From a virus, in IMG/VR virus record IMGVR_UViG_3300020578_000178, positions 1 through 40,473 of that record: DNA of 40,473 bases; one strand, written 5' to 3'. Shown one piece after another: positions 14,324 to 21,870 of this stretch. A model generated the notes under the pieces. That model saw only the letters and a program-made list of their open reading frames with translations. It ran no database searches and had not been told where the DNA came from. Position numbers and translations under genes: made by a program. Within the stretch, counting starts at the first letter, position 1. Each line of letters begins with the position of its first letter.

Positions 14324-14353
14324 GTAAACCTGTCAAGCGCTTGACAGGTTTAC
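14324..14353. promoter_or_regulatory. 30-bp perfect palindrome: terminator or operator
   Basis: The sequence GTAAACCTGTCAAGC is followed at once by its exact reverse complement. As RNA it could form a 13-bp stem with a GCGC loop, followed on the plus strand by ACTTTTCC, a weak U-tract. As DNA it is a symmetric operator that contains TTGACA, the -35 consensus, in both orientations. On the plus strand a weak -10 (TACGGT) lies 17 bp downstream of it. It separates the cassette region from the replication operon. Confidence 0.7.
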
Positions 14354-14389
14354 TTTTCCGCAGTACGGTTAACTTTTCATGGAGGATAC

Positions 14390-14614
14390 ATGGAAAAAAA
14401 AGTCACGCCTTATGACACCGGCAAAGTAAAGATCGGTGTGTACTACCAACCGCCAAGGTTTCCAATGGAAGACCACGAACTTGCGTTGCAGAATATGTTG
14501 TTAGGCAAGAGCGTGTCTGAGGAGTGTCGTGAGCCTTGGTATCGCAAAGTTCCCACATGGTTTGCTGCATGCGCATTCATCGTGGGGTATATCGTACTAA
14601 TCGGGAGCCTATGA
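14390..14614 (+). CDS. Small protein with C-terminal membrane anchor, 74 aa
   Basis: Start at 14390 with GGAGG 4 nt upstream. Residues 1-53 are polar (MEKKVTPYDTGKVKIGVYYQ and on), and residues about 54-73 form one hydrophobic helix (VPTWFAACAFIVGYIVLIGS) at the very end, so it would be tail-anchored in the inner membrane. The stop overlaps a possible start of the next gene in an ATGA. Function unknown. Confidence 0.6.
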   Translation: MEKKVTPYDTGKVKIGVYYQPPRFPMEDHELALQNMLLGKSVSEECREPWYRKVPTWFAACAFIVGYIVLIGSL

Positions 14615-15240
14615 CCATGCCAGACCTAAAAACAGCGTTGAACAACGCAATACAGGAGAAACAAATGCAAACAGCCAACGCAACAGCACAACCGCCAACA
14701 CCACCAGAAGTCTTAGAAACCGTACGTGAGTGGGCAGCAGACGATATGCGCGCGCGTATCCCACGCACACCACAGTACACAGGGTTCCTAACCCGTGATC
14801 TGTTCTTGTTCATCCAAGCTAACCCCAAGTCCACTGCCAAGCAAGCGGAGAATGTCATTACAAAACTGCCGTACAAATACAACGGAGGTTCAGTTGGCAC
14901 GCTGCTCTCGCAGATGATGAGAGCAGGGTTGATGACGCGTGATGAGGAGTCTAGGTATAGCGTTGCAGTAGACCACTACTACCCCGTCAACAAAAACAAA
15001 ATCCGCAAGCGGTACAAGGTGCGTCAGAACAAACCGGTCAAGCAAGCTACCAGCAAGCCGGGGCCAAAACCTCAAACCGTTGTGGCAACAGTTAAGGCAG
15101 CGCAACAACCTCAATCCTTAACAAAAACCCCGAGCGACCTCGATCAACTATTGTCGCAGTTGACGTTTCCGCAAGCGATTGAGCTGTACAAAAAGCTGCG
15201 AGATATGTTGGGGTCCGCTACGCGCATGCCGCTGCCATGA
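14611..15240 (+). CDS. Hypothetical protein with winged-helix-like region, about 209 aa
   Basis: The ATG at 14611 overlaps the previous stop (ATGA). An alternative ATG at 14665 has the strong AGGAGAAACAA site used by neighbouring genes and may be the real or a second start. Residues about 45-140 (from the first ATG) include TRDLFLFIQANPKSTAKQAE, SVGTLLSQMMRAGLMTRDEE and SRYSVAV. This is a helix-turn-helix/wing pattern like replication or transcription winged-helix proteins. A basic, Gln/Pro-rich linker follows, and a conserved-looking C-terminal helix FPQAIELYKKLRDML. It is probably a DNA-binding protein. The exact role is unknown. Confidence 0.55.
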   Translation: MTMPDLKTALNNAIQEKQMQTANATAQPPTPPEVLETVREWAADDMRARIPRTPQYTGFLTRDLFLFIQANPKSTAKQAENVITKLPYKYNGGSVGTLLSQMMRAGLMTRDEESRYSVAVDHYYPVNKNKIRKRYKVRQNKPVKQATSKPGPKPQTVVATVKAAQQPQSLTKTPSDLDQLLSQLTFPQAIELYKKLRDMLGSATRMPLP

Positions 15241-15398
15241 GGTACTGGGTTTACGACGAAGACCACAAGCTGATTCGTAAATTCTGGGACAAGTGGGAAG
15301 CAGAGCGGTTCATGCAAAAGGGCTGGACGTTAGTTGTTCAGCCCAAACCCAAAGCACGCAAGCCCACCATCGAAGAGTACGGCGCAGCACCTTTCTAA
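15237..15398 (+). CDS. Small hypothetical protein, 53 aa
   Basis: An ATG at 15237 overlaps the stop of the preceding gene (ATGA), and the frame ends at TAA 15396-15398. The product starts MRYWVYDEDHKLIRKFWDKW and is Trp- and Lys-rich, with a helical N-terminal half and an extended basic C-terminal half ending in GAAPF. Coupled translation and compositional similarity to its neighbours support it. The function is unknown. Confidence 0.55.
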   Translation: MRYWVYDEDHKLIRKFWDKWEAERFMQKGWTLVVQPKPKARKPTIEEYGAAPF

Positions 15399-15411
15399 TC
15401 AAGGAGACAGC

Positions 15412-15675
15412 ATGCTAGAGCTACAACACAGAGAAATGCTAATGGACGCAGCCGCTCGTTACAAAATAACGCGCGACTTGGAAGAATTCAATGAAGCGGT
15501 TAACTTGGTTAAGTCGCTTGCACCAGAAAAGTTCTTCAAGACCAACGACCCACGCAACCCTGACCTTGCATTAGAGCGGCGTGTGTTCTTCAACGAACCG
15601 TTCAGCACGTTCTGGTCAGGCAAAGCCATTAACAAATACGTCAGAGGAAGCTATATAACGGAGAAGAACATATGA
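15412..15675 (+). CDS. Hypothetical protein, 87 aa
   Basis: The ATG at 15412 follows AAGGAGACAGC. A longer frame from 15334 would overlap the 53-aa gene and has no ribosome site. The N-terminal half is helical (MLELQHREMLMDAAARYKIT) and the C-terminal half is mixed, with FFNEPFSTFWSGKAINKYV. No motif is recognised. It overlaps the next gene by 4 nt. Confidence 0.55.
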   Translation: MLELQHREMLMDAAARYKITRDLEEFNEAVNLVKSLAPEKFFKTNDPRNPDLALERRVFFNEPFSTFWSGKAINKYVRGSYITEKNI

Positions 15676-15896
15676 AAGCATTTCCAAATGTAACGAGCGA
15701 AAAAGGCATGGACTTACGCGATTACTTTGCGGCTAAATTTATGTACACAGCGTTTAAGATGGTAGAACATAACCATAACTGTGATTTTGGTGATAATTGG
15801 GAGTGGTCATACGACGAAGAGGAGTTTGAATCCTTGGCTGATTTAGCGTATGAAATGGCAGCCGCAATGGTAAAAGCAAGGGAGAAGAACACATGA
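15672..15896 (+). CDS. Hypothetical acidic protein, 74 aa
   Basis: An ATGA overlap with the preceding gene and another with the following one place it in a coupled chain. The product is acidic and helical with a central DNWEWSYDEEEFE stretch. No membrane segment or known motif is present. It could be a small regulatory or inhibitor protein, but nothing in the sequence decides this. Confidence 0.55.
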   Translation: MKAFPNVTSEKGMDLRDYFAAKFMYTAFKMVEHNHNCDFGDNWEWSYDEEEFESLADLAYEMAAAMVKAREKNT

Positions 15897-16117
15897 TATG
15901 TCCCACGTGCGACCACAACAAGCTGCATACGTACGACTCGCGCAAGATGTTAGATGGTGTGTTACGTAAAAGAAAATGCCTAAACTGCGACTTCCGTTTC
16001 TATACGTACGAGCGCATAATGTCAGAGGAAGATTACGACAAACTCCAACAGCAGCTAAGAGAGGCCACCTATGACACCGGAAGCCAAAGTGAAATTGAAC
16101 GTGAGGAAGCTACTTGA
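15893..16117 (+). CDS. NrdR-like zinc-ribbon protein lacking the ATP-cone
   Basis: A 74-residue protein that starts MICPTCDHNKLHTYDSRKM and continues with RKRKCLNCDFRFYTYERI. The CPTC (3-6) and CLNC (29-32) pairs, the DSR and the RFxTYE end match the N-terminal zinc ribbon of the ribonucleotide reductase regulator NrdR, which binds DNA. Bacterial NrdR is about 150 residues, with an ATP-cone after this ribbon. Here the ribbon is followed only by about 35 polar residues. It may bind NrdR-type operators without nucleotide sensing, or be an unrelated use of the ribbon. It overlaps the VRR-NUC gene by 47 nt. Confidence 0.7.
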   Translation: MICPTCDHNKLHTYDSRKMLDGVLRKRKCLNCDFRFYTYERIMSEEDYDKLQQQLREATYDTGSQSEIEREEAT

Positions 16118-16379
16118 TGCACACGCTATCTATTATTTTTTTCCTCCTGCTAACGGTTATGGTCGGGCTGGCATTCCTGACATTGTTTTTTGTGTACATG
16201 GAATTTTCGGCGCGATTGAATGTAAGGCCGGACGGGGAGTTCTTACAGCCCTTCAAGAACGAGAGCTTGCAAAGATTGACGCAGCAGGTGGCTTCACGTT
16301 TGTCGCAAGAGAAACAAACCTCGATGAACTCAAGGAGAAACTGACATGTCTGGTCCAGAAGATTTTTTTCGACGCATAA
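16071..16379 (+). CDS. VRR-NUC domain nuclease
   Basis: A 102-residue single-domain protein of the VRR-NUC branch of PD-(D/E)XK nucleases. GRAGIPDIVFCV (about 31-42) carries the catalytic Asp, AIECKAGRG (about 48-56) carries the E-x-K pair, and LTALQERELAKI follows as in the family. Phage members are thought to cut branched or flapped DNA and often accompany DNA polymerase and helicase genes, as here. The start at 16071 lies inside the end of the NrdR-like gene in another frame. A hydrophobic second frame in this region (from 16114) is a shadow of this conserved gene. Confidence 0.85.
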   Translation: MTPEAKVKLNVRKLLDAHAIYYFFPPANGYGRAGIPDIVFCVHGIFGAIECKAGRGVLTALQERELAKIDAAGGFTFVARETNLDELKEKLTCLVQKIFFDA

Positions 16380-16618
16380 TGAAAATGTCTGAGCAAGACC
16401 GTAACCATTTCCAAGGCATTGTTGAACGTCTTGTCCATTGCTACGGAGAAGATGCAGCACAGGCAGTAATTGTTTTTACCCACACCGACGCAGATAAAGC
16501 AGAAGCACTAACACTTAATTGCAACGACATGGACGCACTGTCTTTGATTGAATCCATACACACCTACTTTTCTTTTATCAACACTATCGACGCACCGCCC
16601 AAGGAGAAATTTAATTGA
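16346..16618 (+). CDS. Hypothetical protein, 90 aa
   Basis: The ATG at 16346 has AAGGAG with an 8-nt spacer and lies within the end of the nuclease gene (34-nt overlap). The product is acidic and helical (MSGPEDFFRRIMKMSEQDRN, later DADKAEALTLNCND). It has no known motif. Its TGA overlaps the TTG start of the DNA polymerase, so it may couple polymerase translation. A small accessory replication role is possible but unproven. Confidence 0.55.
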   Translation: MSGPEDFFRRIMKMSEQDRNHFQGIVERLVHCYGEDAAQAVIVFTHTDADKAEALTLNCNDMDALSLIESIHTYFSFINTIDAPPKEKFN

Positions 16619-18582
16619 GCCGCCCCTACGACCGCACACTCGTAATCGATTTTGAAACAAGATGGGACAGCAAGCAGTACACGCTGTCCAAGATGACAAC
16701 CGAAGAATACGTACGCGACCCCCGATTCAAAGCGTTTGGTGCTTGCATCAAACACCTAGACGAAGAAGGACCCGCGGTCTGGGTACGCGGCGCTGAACTT
16801 GCACGCTGGTTTGCAGAGATTGATTGGAGTCGCACCGCAGTGTTGGCACACAACGCGCAGTTTGATGTGTCCATACTAGAGTGGCACTATGACTGTCACC
16901 CTGCGTTTATCTTTGACACCTTATCGATGGCGCGTGCCTTGCGTGGGGTGGAGGCAGGCAATAGTCTTGCCAAGCTTGCTGAAGCGTTTGAGTTACCGCC
17001 CAAAGGACGAGCGGTGCATAGCACTGATGGGCTGGAAGACTTGACGTGGGACATCGAGATAGAGTTGGCCGACTACTGCAAGCATGACGTGATGTTGTGT
17101 GAAGCAGTATTCGCACGACTGCGACCGGGGTATCCGACATCAGAGCTGCGGCTGATCGACATGACGCTAAAGATGTACACCAGACCGCAACTGGTGCTCG
17201 ATCAAGAGATGTTAGTTAAAGCCATTGATGAGGAAAGGACAACACGTGAGGAACTATTGGCGCGACTTGGGGTGGACGATGCGACGCTATCGAGTAATCC
17301 TAAATTCGCGGCTTTGCTTACTTCGTTGGGATGTCGTGTACCTCATAAGCAAAGCAAAACGACAGGTAAAGAAACTCTGGCACTCGCTAAAAACGACGCG
17401 CTTTTCCAAGCACTTCTCGAAAACGAGCGTGAAGACGTCAGACTTCTATGCGAAGCGAGGTTGCGAGTTAAATCAACGACGGAACGAACACGAGCGCAAC
17501 GGTTTCTCGACATCGCGCAGCGCGGTGCGTTACCCGTGCCACTTTCATATTACGGGGCGGTCACCGGACGATGGACCGCGTCGAAGGGAAGTGCCATAAA
17601 CATGCAGAACTTGAAGCGCGGGTCGTTCTTACGCAACGCAATCACGGCACCTGATGGGCACGTGGTGGTAGCCGGTGACTTGTCGCAGATCGAGCCGCGT
17701 GTGTTGGCGTGGCTGTGCGACTACGAGGACATGCTGGATATTTTTCGCAACGGTCAAGACCCCTATGCGCAGTTCGGTGCGCGTATGTTCAACATCCCCG
17801 GCATGACCAAAGAAAGTCACCCTGCCCTGCGTCAGAGCGCGAAGTCGGCACTACTGGGGTGTGGGTATGGGTTGGGCTGGGCGTCGTTCGCAAGCCAGCT
17901 AATGACGGGGTTTCTTGGCGCACCACCTGTACGATACGAAGCACAGTTTGCGCGGGAGTTGGGGGTCAACGGGGATTTTTATAGAGAGTTTATAAGCTGG
18001 AAACAAACCGAGGTGCGTTTGCGCGACATCCCGCACACTTGCACACTGGACGAGTTGGTGATGCACGCTGTCGCCGCCAAGCGGATCATTGACATCTATC
18101 GCTTGACTGCGTATCCAGTTGTTTCTTTTTGGGAAATGTGCACACGTTTAATTCGTGACTGTCTTTACGACGGTATGGAGTTCGAGTATAAATGTCTAAT
18201 CTTCCGCAAGGGCGAGATTGAGCTGCCTAACGGAATGAAACTGCTGTACCCTGATCTGCGCGTTGAGAAAGACGATGAGGGTAGGCCGCAGTATGTGTAC
18301 GGCGAAGATGCTACTAAGCTGTATGCAGGTAAGGTTACCAACAACGTCACGCAAGCACTGGCAAGAATTGTGATGACGGATGGTATGCGTCGCATCAACG
18401 AACGCTATCCTATCGTTGGAACAGTGCATGATGAATTATGGACGGTAGTACCTGAGTCGGAGGCGGAAGAAGCCAAAGATTGGGTTCTATCGCAGATGAC
18501 TATGGAACCTTCTTACATGCCGGGGATTCCATTGAACGCGGACGTGGGCTACCACCAACGCTACGGCATGGCTAAAAACTAA
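16615..18582 (+). CDS. Family A DNA polymerase with 3'-5' exonuclease
   Basis: A 655-residue replicative polymerase. The DnaQ-like exonuclease has exo I DFET (12-15), exo II AHNAQFD (78-84) and exo III YCKHD (154-158). The polymerase has TGRWTASKG (317-325), motif A DLSQIEPRVL (355-364), motif B in RQSAKSALLGCGYG (406-419, with Arg, Lys, Gly and Tyr in the O-helix pattern) and motif C HDE (605-607). No 5'-nuclease domain is present, as in other phage polymerases. The start is a TTG at 16615 that overlaps the previous stop (TTGA) and has AAGGAG 8 nt upstream. The rare start and coupling may keep its level low. It acts with the primase-helicase encoded at 24.2-27.2 kb. Confidence 0.95.
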   Translation: MSRPYDRTLVIDFETRWDSKQYTLSKMTTEEYVRDPRFKAFGACIKHLDEEGPAVWVRGAELARWFAEIDWSRTAVLAHNAQFDVSILEWHYDCHPAFIFDTLSMARALRGVEAGNSLAKLAEAFELPPKGRAVHSTDGLEDLTWDIEIELADYCKHDVMLCEAVFARLRPGYPTSELRLIDMTLKMYTRPQLVLDQEMLVKAIDEERTTREELLARLGVDDATLSSNPKFAALLTSLGCRVPHKQSKTTGKETLALAKNDALFQALLENEREDVRLLCEARLRVKSTTERTRAQRFLDIAQRGALPVPLSYYGAVTGRWTASKGSAINMQNLKRGSFLRNAITAPDGHVVVAGDLSQIEPRVLAWLCDYEDMLDIFRNGQDPYAQFGARMFNIPGMTKESHPALRQSAKSALLGCGYGLGWASFASQLMTGFLGAPPVRYEAQFARELGVNGDFYREFISWKQTEVRLRDIPHTCTLDELVMHAVAAKRIIDIYRLTAYPVVSFWEMCTRLIRDCLYDGMEFEYKCLIFRKGEIELPNGMKLLYPDLRVEKDDEGRPQYVYGEDATKLYAGKVTNNVTQALARIVMTDGMRRINERYPIVGTVHDELWTVVPESEAEEAKDWVLSQMTMEPSYMPGIPLNADVGYHQRYGMAKN

Positions 18583-18593
18583 CAGGAGAAACA

Positions 18594-18932
18594 ATGTACG
18601 CCAAAAGAAAACCACAACCGCCACCGTTACATTTGCCCACGCGCATTCGTATTGGCAAACGGTTGTACTCCATCGATGTGGTCGAGACGTTAATAAACAA
18701 GGGCGACATGGCGCGGCACTACCCTGCCTTGCAGAAAATCAAGATCGCCCAGCGCAGTAATTTAACGGGAAAACGATACACAAGTGACGACCTCAACGAT
18801 TCGTTCTGGCACGAGATAGTCCACGCTATTCTGCATGACATGGAAGAGCACGAGCTAAACAAGAATGAACGGTTTGTCACAGCGTTTGCCGCCCGACTAA
18901 CCAAAGCAATCAAGTCCGCGAGGTTCAAGTGA
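18594..18932 (+). CDS. Small HEXXH-motif protein (zincin-like)
   Basis: A 112-residue protein starting after CAGGAGAAACA. The segment SFWHEIVHAILHDMEE (about 81-96) contains HEIVH, the zinc-binding HEXXH motif, and the later NERFVTAFAARL supplies an acidic residue that may be the third ligand. This resembles the ImmA/IrrE- or SprT-like small zincins seen in phage replication clusters. The N-terminus is basic and Pro-rich. The substrate is unknown. It is not possible to say from sequence whether it is an active protease. The GTG of the next gene overlaps its stop. Confidence 0.7.
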   Translation: MYAKRKPQPPPLHLPTRIRIGKRLYSIDVVETLINKGDMARHYPALQKIKIAQRSNLTGKRYTSDDLNDSFWHEIVHAILHDMEEHELNKNERFVTAFAARLTKAIKSARFK

Positions 18933-19594
18933 ATAAAGTCGTCTGGTCGCACAGTTCATTGAAAGACTACGAGGGCTGCCCGCGCCGTTATCAAGAGGTC
19001 AAGGTACTGAAGCACTACCAGTTTGAAGAAACTGAAGCGACACGGTACGGCACGGAGTTTCACAAAGCAGCCGAGGACTACATCAAAGAAGGCAAGGAGT
19101 TGCCAGAACATTTCGCGTTTATCAAAGCCACGCTGGACGCGCTCAACAGCAAGCCCGGACGAAAGCTTTGCGAACAAGAGATGGCACTGGACTCCGAGCT
19201 TAAACCGTGCGGCTGGAAGTCAGAGCAGGTGTGGGTACGGGGTATTGCTGACTTACTCATCATCGATGATGACAACTTAACTGCATGGATCGTTGACTAT
19301 AAGACAGGCAACAACAAATACCCAGACCGTGAGCAGCTAAAGCTCATGGGTCTGTTGGTGTTTGCGCACTACCCACACATTCGTAAAGTCAATGCCGCAC
19401 TGCTGTTCGTGGTCAAGAACGACATGGTCAAGTACAGCCTGACGGTTGACGATGCGCAAGCTGCATGGTGGGAATACAGAGAACGCGTTGCCCGTATCGA
19501 ACAAGCGCACGATACAGGCGTTTGGAAAGCCAAACCGTCGCCACTATGTCCGTGGTGTCCGGTTATCACATGTGAACACCACCCAAGGAGTTAG
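18929..19594 (+). CDS. RecB/Cas4-like PD-(D/E)XK exonuclease
   Basis: A 221-residue nuclease starting at a GTG that overlaps the previous stop (GTGA), with GAGG upstream. It has the typical opening WSHSSLKDYEGCPRRYQ, GTEFHKAAEDYI (His motif), VRGIADLLIID (motif II Asp) and WIVDYKTGN (motif III D-x-K). The C-terminus has CPWCPVITCEHH, and with the early Cys could hold an iron-sulfur cluster or zinc as in Cas4/AddB-type enzymes. Such enzymes resect DNA ends for recombination and repair. It is next to polymerase, VRR-NUC and helicase genes, so it belongs to the replication-recombination module. There is no CRISPR locus nearby, so a Cas4 role in adaptation is not suggested. Confidence 0.85.
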   Translation: MNKVVWSHSSLKDYEGCPRRYQEVKVLKHYQFEETEATRYGTEFHKAAEDYIKEGKELPEHFAFIKATLDALNSKPGRKLCEQEMALDSELKPCGWKSEQVWVRGIADLLIIDDDNLTAWIVDYKTGNNKYPDREQLKLMGLLVFAHYPHIRKVNAALLFVVKNDMVKYSLTVDDAQAAWWEYRERVARIEQAHDTGVWKAKPSPLCPWCPVITCEHHPRS

Positions 19595-19596
19595 TC

Positions 19597-19824
19597 ATGC
19601 CGCGCGACTACAAAAAAGAGTACGCCGAATACCACGGCAAGCCTGAACAAATCCAGAACCGTGCAGAGCGCGTCAAGGCGCGGCGCATGCTGGAGAAGAC
19701 CAACGCTGTTACTAAAGGTGACGGTAAAGATGTAGACCACAAGAAGCCGCTACGCTCTGGCGGCACAACCACCAAGAGCAACCTCCGCGTTCGTAGCGTC
19801 AAAGCGAATAGAGGGGATAAATAG
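19597..19824 (+). CDS. Small HNH-like protein
   Basis: A 75-residue very basic protein. Residues about 46-70 read DVDHKKPLRSGGTTTKSNLR, followed by VRSVKANRGDK, matching the DH..P...GG...NL pattern of the HNH beta-beta-alpha metal fold. The usual zinc-binding Cys pairs are absent and the protein is short, so it is a minimal HNH domain. It could be a nicking enzyme in replication or packaging, or a decayed homing endonuclease. It lies 2 bp after the Cas4-like gene and 9 bp before the helicase, within a continuous operon. Confidence 0.7.
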   Translation: MPRDYKKEYAEYHGKPEQIQNRAERVKARRMLEKTNAVTKGDGKDVDHKKPLRSGGTTTKSNLRVRSVKANRGDK

Positions 19825-19833
19825 GAGATCGTG

Positions 19834-21396
19834 ATGCAAATTATTGAAGACAAAGCACTGCTATTTAAAACGCACAATCCGCACAAGTATCAAATCATTC
19901 CGAAGCACAAAATTGTTAACAACTACGACGATGGCAGCGCAGAAATTGCTGTCTACTGGGGGCTAGATGAAGCGCGCGTACTCAAGAATCTTGGCGTTAA
20001 AGATGTCCCGTCTCCGATTACTCGCCGCTACGCATGGCCGGGGCGGTTTAAACCCATGTCTCACCAGATTGAAACCTCAGCGTTCCTCACCCTTAACAAG
20101 AAGGCTTTTGTTTTCTCGGAACCCGGCACAGGTAAAACTCTCTCAGCGCTTTGGGCTGCTGACTACCTCATGGAGAGAGGCGTAATCAGACGATGTTTGA
20201 TCCTCTGTCCACTATCGATCATGCATTCAGCATGGTTGGGCGACTTAAATAACAGCATCATTCATCGCACCGCTGTAGTTGCGCATCACTACCAAGCAAG
20301 TCGTCGTATTGAGATGGTGCAGCAAAACTACGAGTTTGTTATTACCAACTACGACGGGCTGAACTTAATTGCTGACGAGATACGTAACGATGGCCGCTTC
20401 GATCTCATCATCGTTGACGAAGCCAATGCGTACAAAACCACCACCACCAAACGCTGGAAGTCGTTGCAGTCCGTCGTCACCGCCAACACGCACTTGTGGA
20501 TGATGACGGGAACCCCCGCTTCACAGTCTCCTGCTGATGCCTACGGCCTTGCTAAGATGGTTAATCCTGATGGGGTGCCTCGGTTCTTCACAGGTTGGCG
20601 CGACAAAGTAATGAACAAAGTCACGCAGTTTAAGTGGATGCCAAAGATGAACGCTGCCGAGGAAGTACACAAGGCGCTGCAACCAGCGATTCGTTTCACC
20701 AAAGAACAATGTCTTGATCTGCCACCAGTGATGACGATGGCGCGTGACGTGCCGCTAACTCCACAGCAGGCCAAGTACTACAACCTGTTGAAAGAACGCA
20801 TGCTAGTGCAAGCGGCGGGAGAGACCATCACCGCAGTCAATGCCGCTGCTGGTGTATCCAAACTGCTACAAATCTCGTGCGGTGCAGCCTATACGGACGA
20901 CAAGGAAGTAATCGAGTTTGACGCTGCCCCCCGCCTGTCTGTACTGGAGGAAATACTGGAGGAGACCAGCCGCAAGGTCATCATCTTCGCCCTATTCCGC
21001 AGCACCATCGACACCATCCAGACACACTTAACAAAAAAGAACGTAGCCAATGAAGCAATACATGGCGACGTACCACCGAGCAAACGCGCTGACATCATCC
21101 GGCGCTTCCAATCAGAACCCAACCCCCGTGTGCTTGTCATGCAGCCTCAAGCGTCTGCACACGGTATCACCTTGACCGCTGCGGATACTGTTATCTTCTA
21201 CGGTCCACTAATGTCTGTTGAGCAATACACCCAGTGCATAGCACGCGCAGATCGCAAGGGGCAGAACTCAGACAAGGTGACGGTTGTACATATCCAAAGC
21301 AGCCCGATTGAACGCAAAATGTTTAAAGCTTTGCAAGATAAGGTGACTGACCACGCGCTGCTGACCCAGTTGTTCAATACCGAAATAAACTCGTGA
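19834..21396 (+). CDS. SF2 helicase, SNF2-type
   Basis: A 520-residue helicase. GTGKT (98-102) is the Walker A, VDEAN (193-197) is the motif II in DEAH/DEXX form, MTGTPAS (about 222) is motif III, and QCIARADRKGQ near residue 472 is the motif VI of SNF2-like enzymes. The Q-motif-like MSHQIETSAFL precedes motif I. The two RecA lobes are complete and there is no extra nuclease domain. The ATG at 19834 is preferred to the GTG one codon earlier because AGGAG has a 6-nt spacer to it. It probably remodels branched DNA or displaces proteins during replication and recombination. Confidence 0.9.
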   Translation: MQIIEDKALLFKTHNPHKYQIIPKHKIVNNYDDGSAEIAVYWGLDEARVLKNLGVKDVPSPITRRYAWPGRFKPMSHQIETSAFLTLNKKAFVFSEPGTGKTLSALWAADYLMERGVIRRCLILCPLSIMHSAWLGDLNNSIIHRTAVVAHHYQASRRIEMVQQNYEFVITNYDGLNLIADEIRNDGRFDLIIVDEANAYKTTTTKRWKSLQSVVTANTHLWMMTGTPASQSPADAYGLAKMVNPDGVPRFFTGWRDKVMNKVTQFKWMPKMNAAEEVHKALQPAIRFTKEQCLDLPPVMTMARDVPLTPQQAKYYNLLKERMLVQAAGETITAVNAAAGVSKLLQISCGAAYTDDKEVIEFDAAPRLSVLEEILEETSRKVIIFALFRSTIDTIQTHLTKKNVANEAIHGDVPPSKRADIIRRFQSEPNPRVLVMQPQASAHGITLTAADTVIFYGPLMSVEQYTQCIARADRKGQNSDKVTVVHIQSSPIERKMFKALQDKVTDHALLTQLFNTEINS

Positions 21397-21465
21397 AAGG
21401 GGGTTGCATTGCTAAACAAAACGCAGTAATCTGTCCAACTCTAGACAAAATAAATGGAGAAGCAA

Positions 21466-21870
21466 ATGTCAGACGAGCTAATTCCGCTCGACAAACTTGC
21501 AATGGTGTACCGCAAGATCAAAGCGGAGATTGACCAATTAACGCAAGCGTACGATACTAAGTTGGAGCAACTCAAAGCGCAGCAAGACGAGCTTCGATTC
21601 GCAATGAAAGACCAGATGAAAGCGCTGGGCGTGACATCTGTTCGCACCGCCTTCGGTACTGTGTCAATGGTTCACAAGACGCGCTACAGCAGCGACGACT
21701 GGGACTCGTTCAAGAAGTTTATTGTCGAGCACGATGTCGTTGATTTGTTGGAGAAGCGTATTGCACAAACCAACATGGCACGGTTTCTTGAAGAAAATCC
21801 GGGCATTGTTCCACCCGGATTAACATCGTTATCGGATTTTGAAATCCGAGTAACTAAACCTTCTAAGTGA
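21466..21870 (+). CDS. Conserved phage protein with coiled-coil N-terminus, 134 aa
   Basis: The ATG at 21466 follows TGGAGAAGCAA. Residues about 10-50 form a Lys/Glu/Gln-rich coiled coil (KIKAEIDQLTQAYDTKLEQL). The second part has TSVRTAFGTVSMVHKTRYS and then DDWDSFKKFIVEHD, and it ends with a Pro-rich segment NPGIVPPGL. I have seen this arrangement in phage replication regions, loosely like Gp157-type proteins, but no activity is known to me. Its last codons are part of a 16-bp direct repeat (21857-21872) that recurs after the next gene. Confidence 0.6.
   Translation: MSDELIPLDKLAMVYRKIKAEIDQLTQAYDTKLEQLKAQQDELRFAMKDQMKALGVTSVRTAFGTVSMVHKTRYSSDDWDSFKKFIVEHDVVDLLEKRIAQTNMARFLEENPGIVPPGLTSLSDFEIRVTKPSK

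Noticed and set aside
16114-16344. Frame beginning with a hydrophobic segment (MHTLSIIFFLLLTVMV), apparent membrane protein
   Set aside because: It lies wholly over the VRR-NUC gene, whose conserved nuclease motifs are in the other frame. The hydrophobic reading is a shadow of the conserved codons.
18929-19594. Cas4-like nuclease as evidence for a CRISPR-related system
   Set aside because: No repeat-spacer array or other cas gene is visible. This family is common in phage recombination modules.
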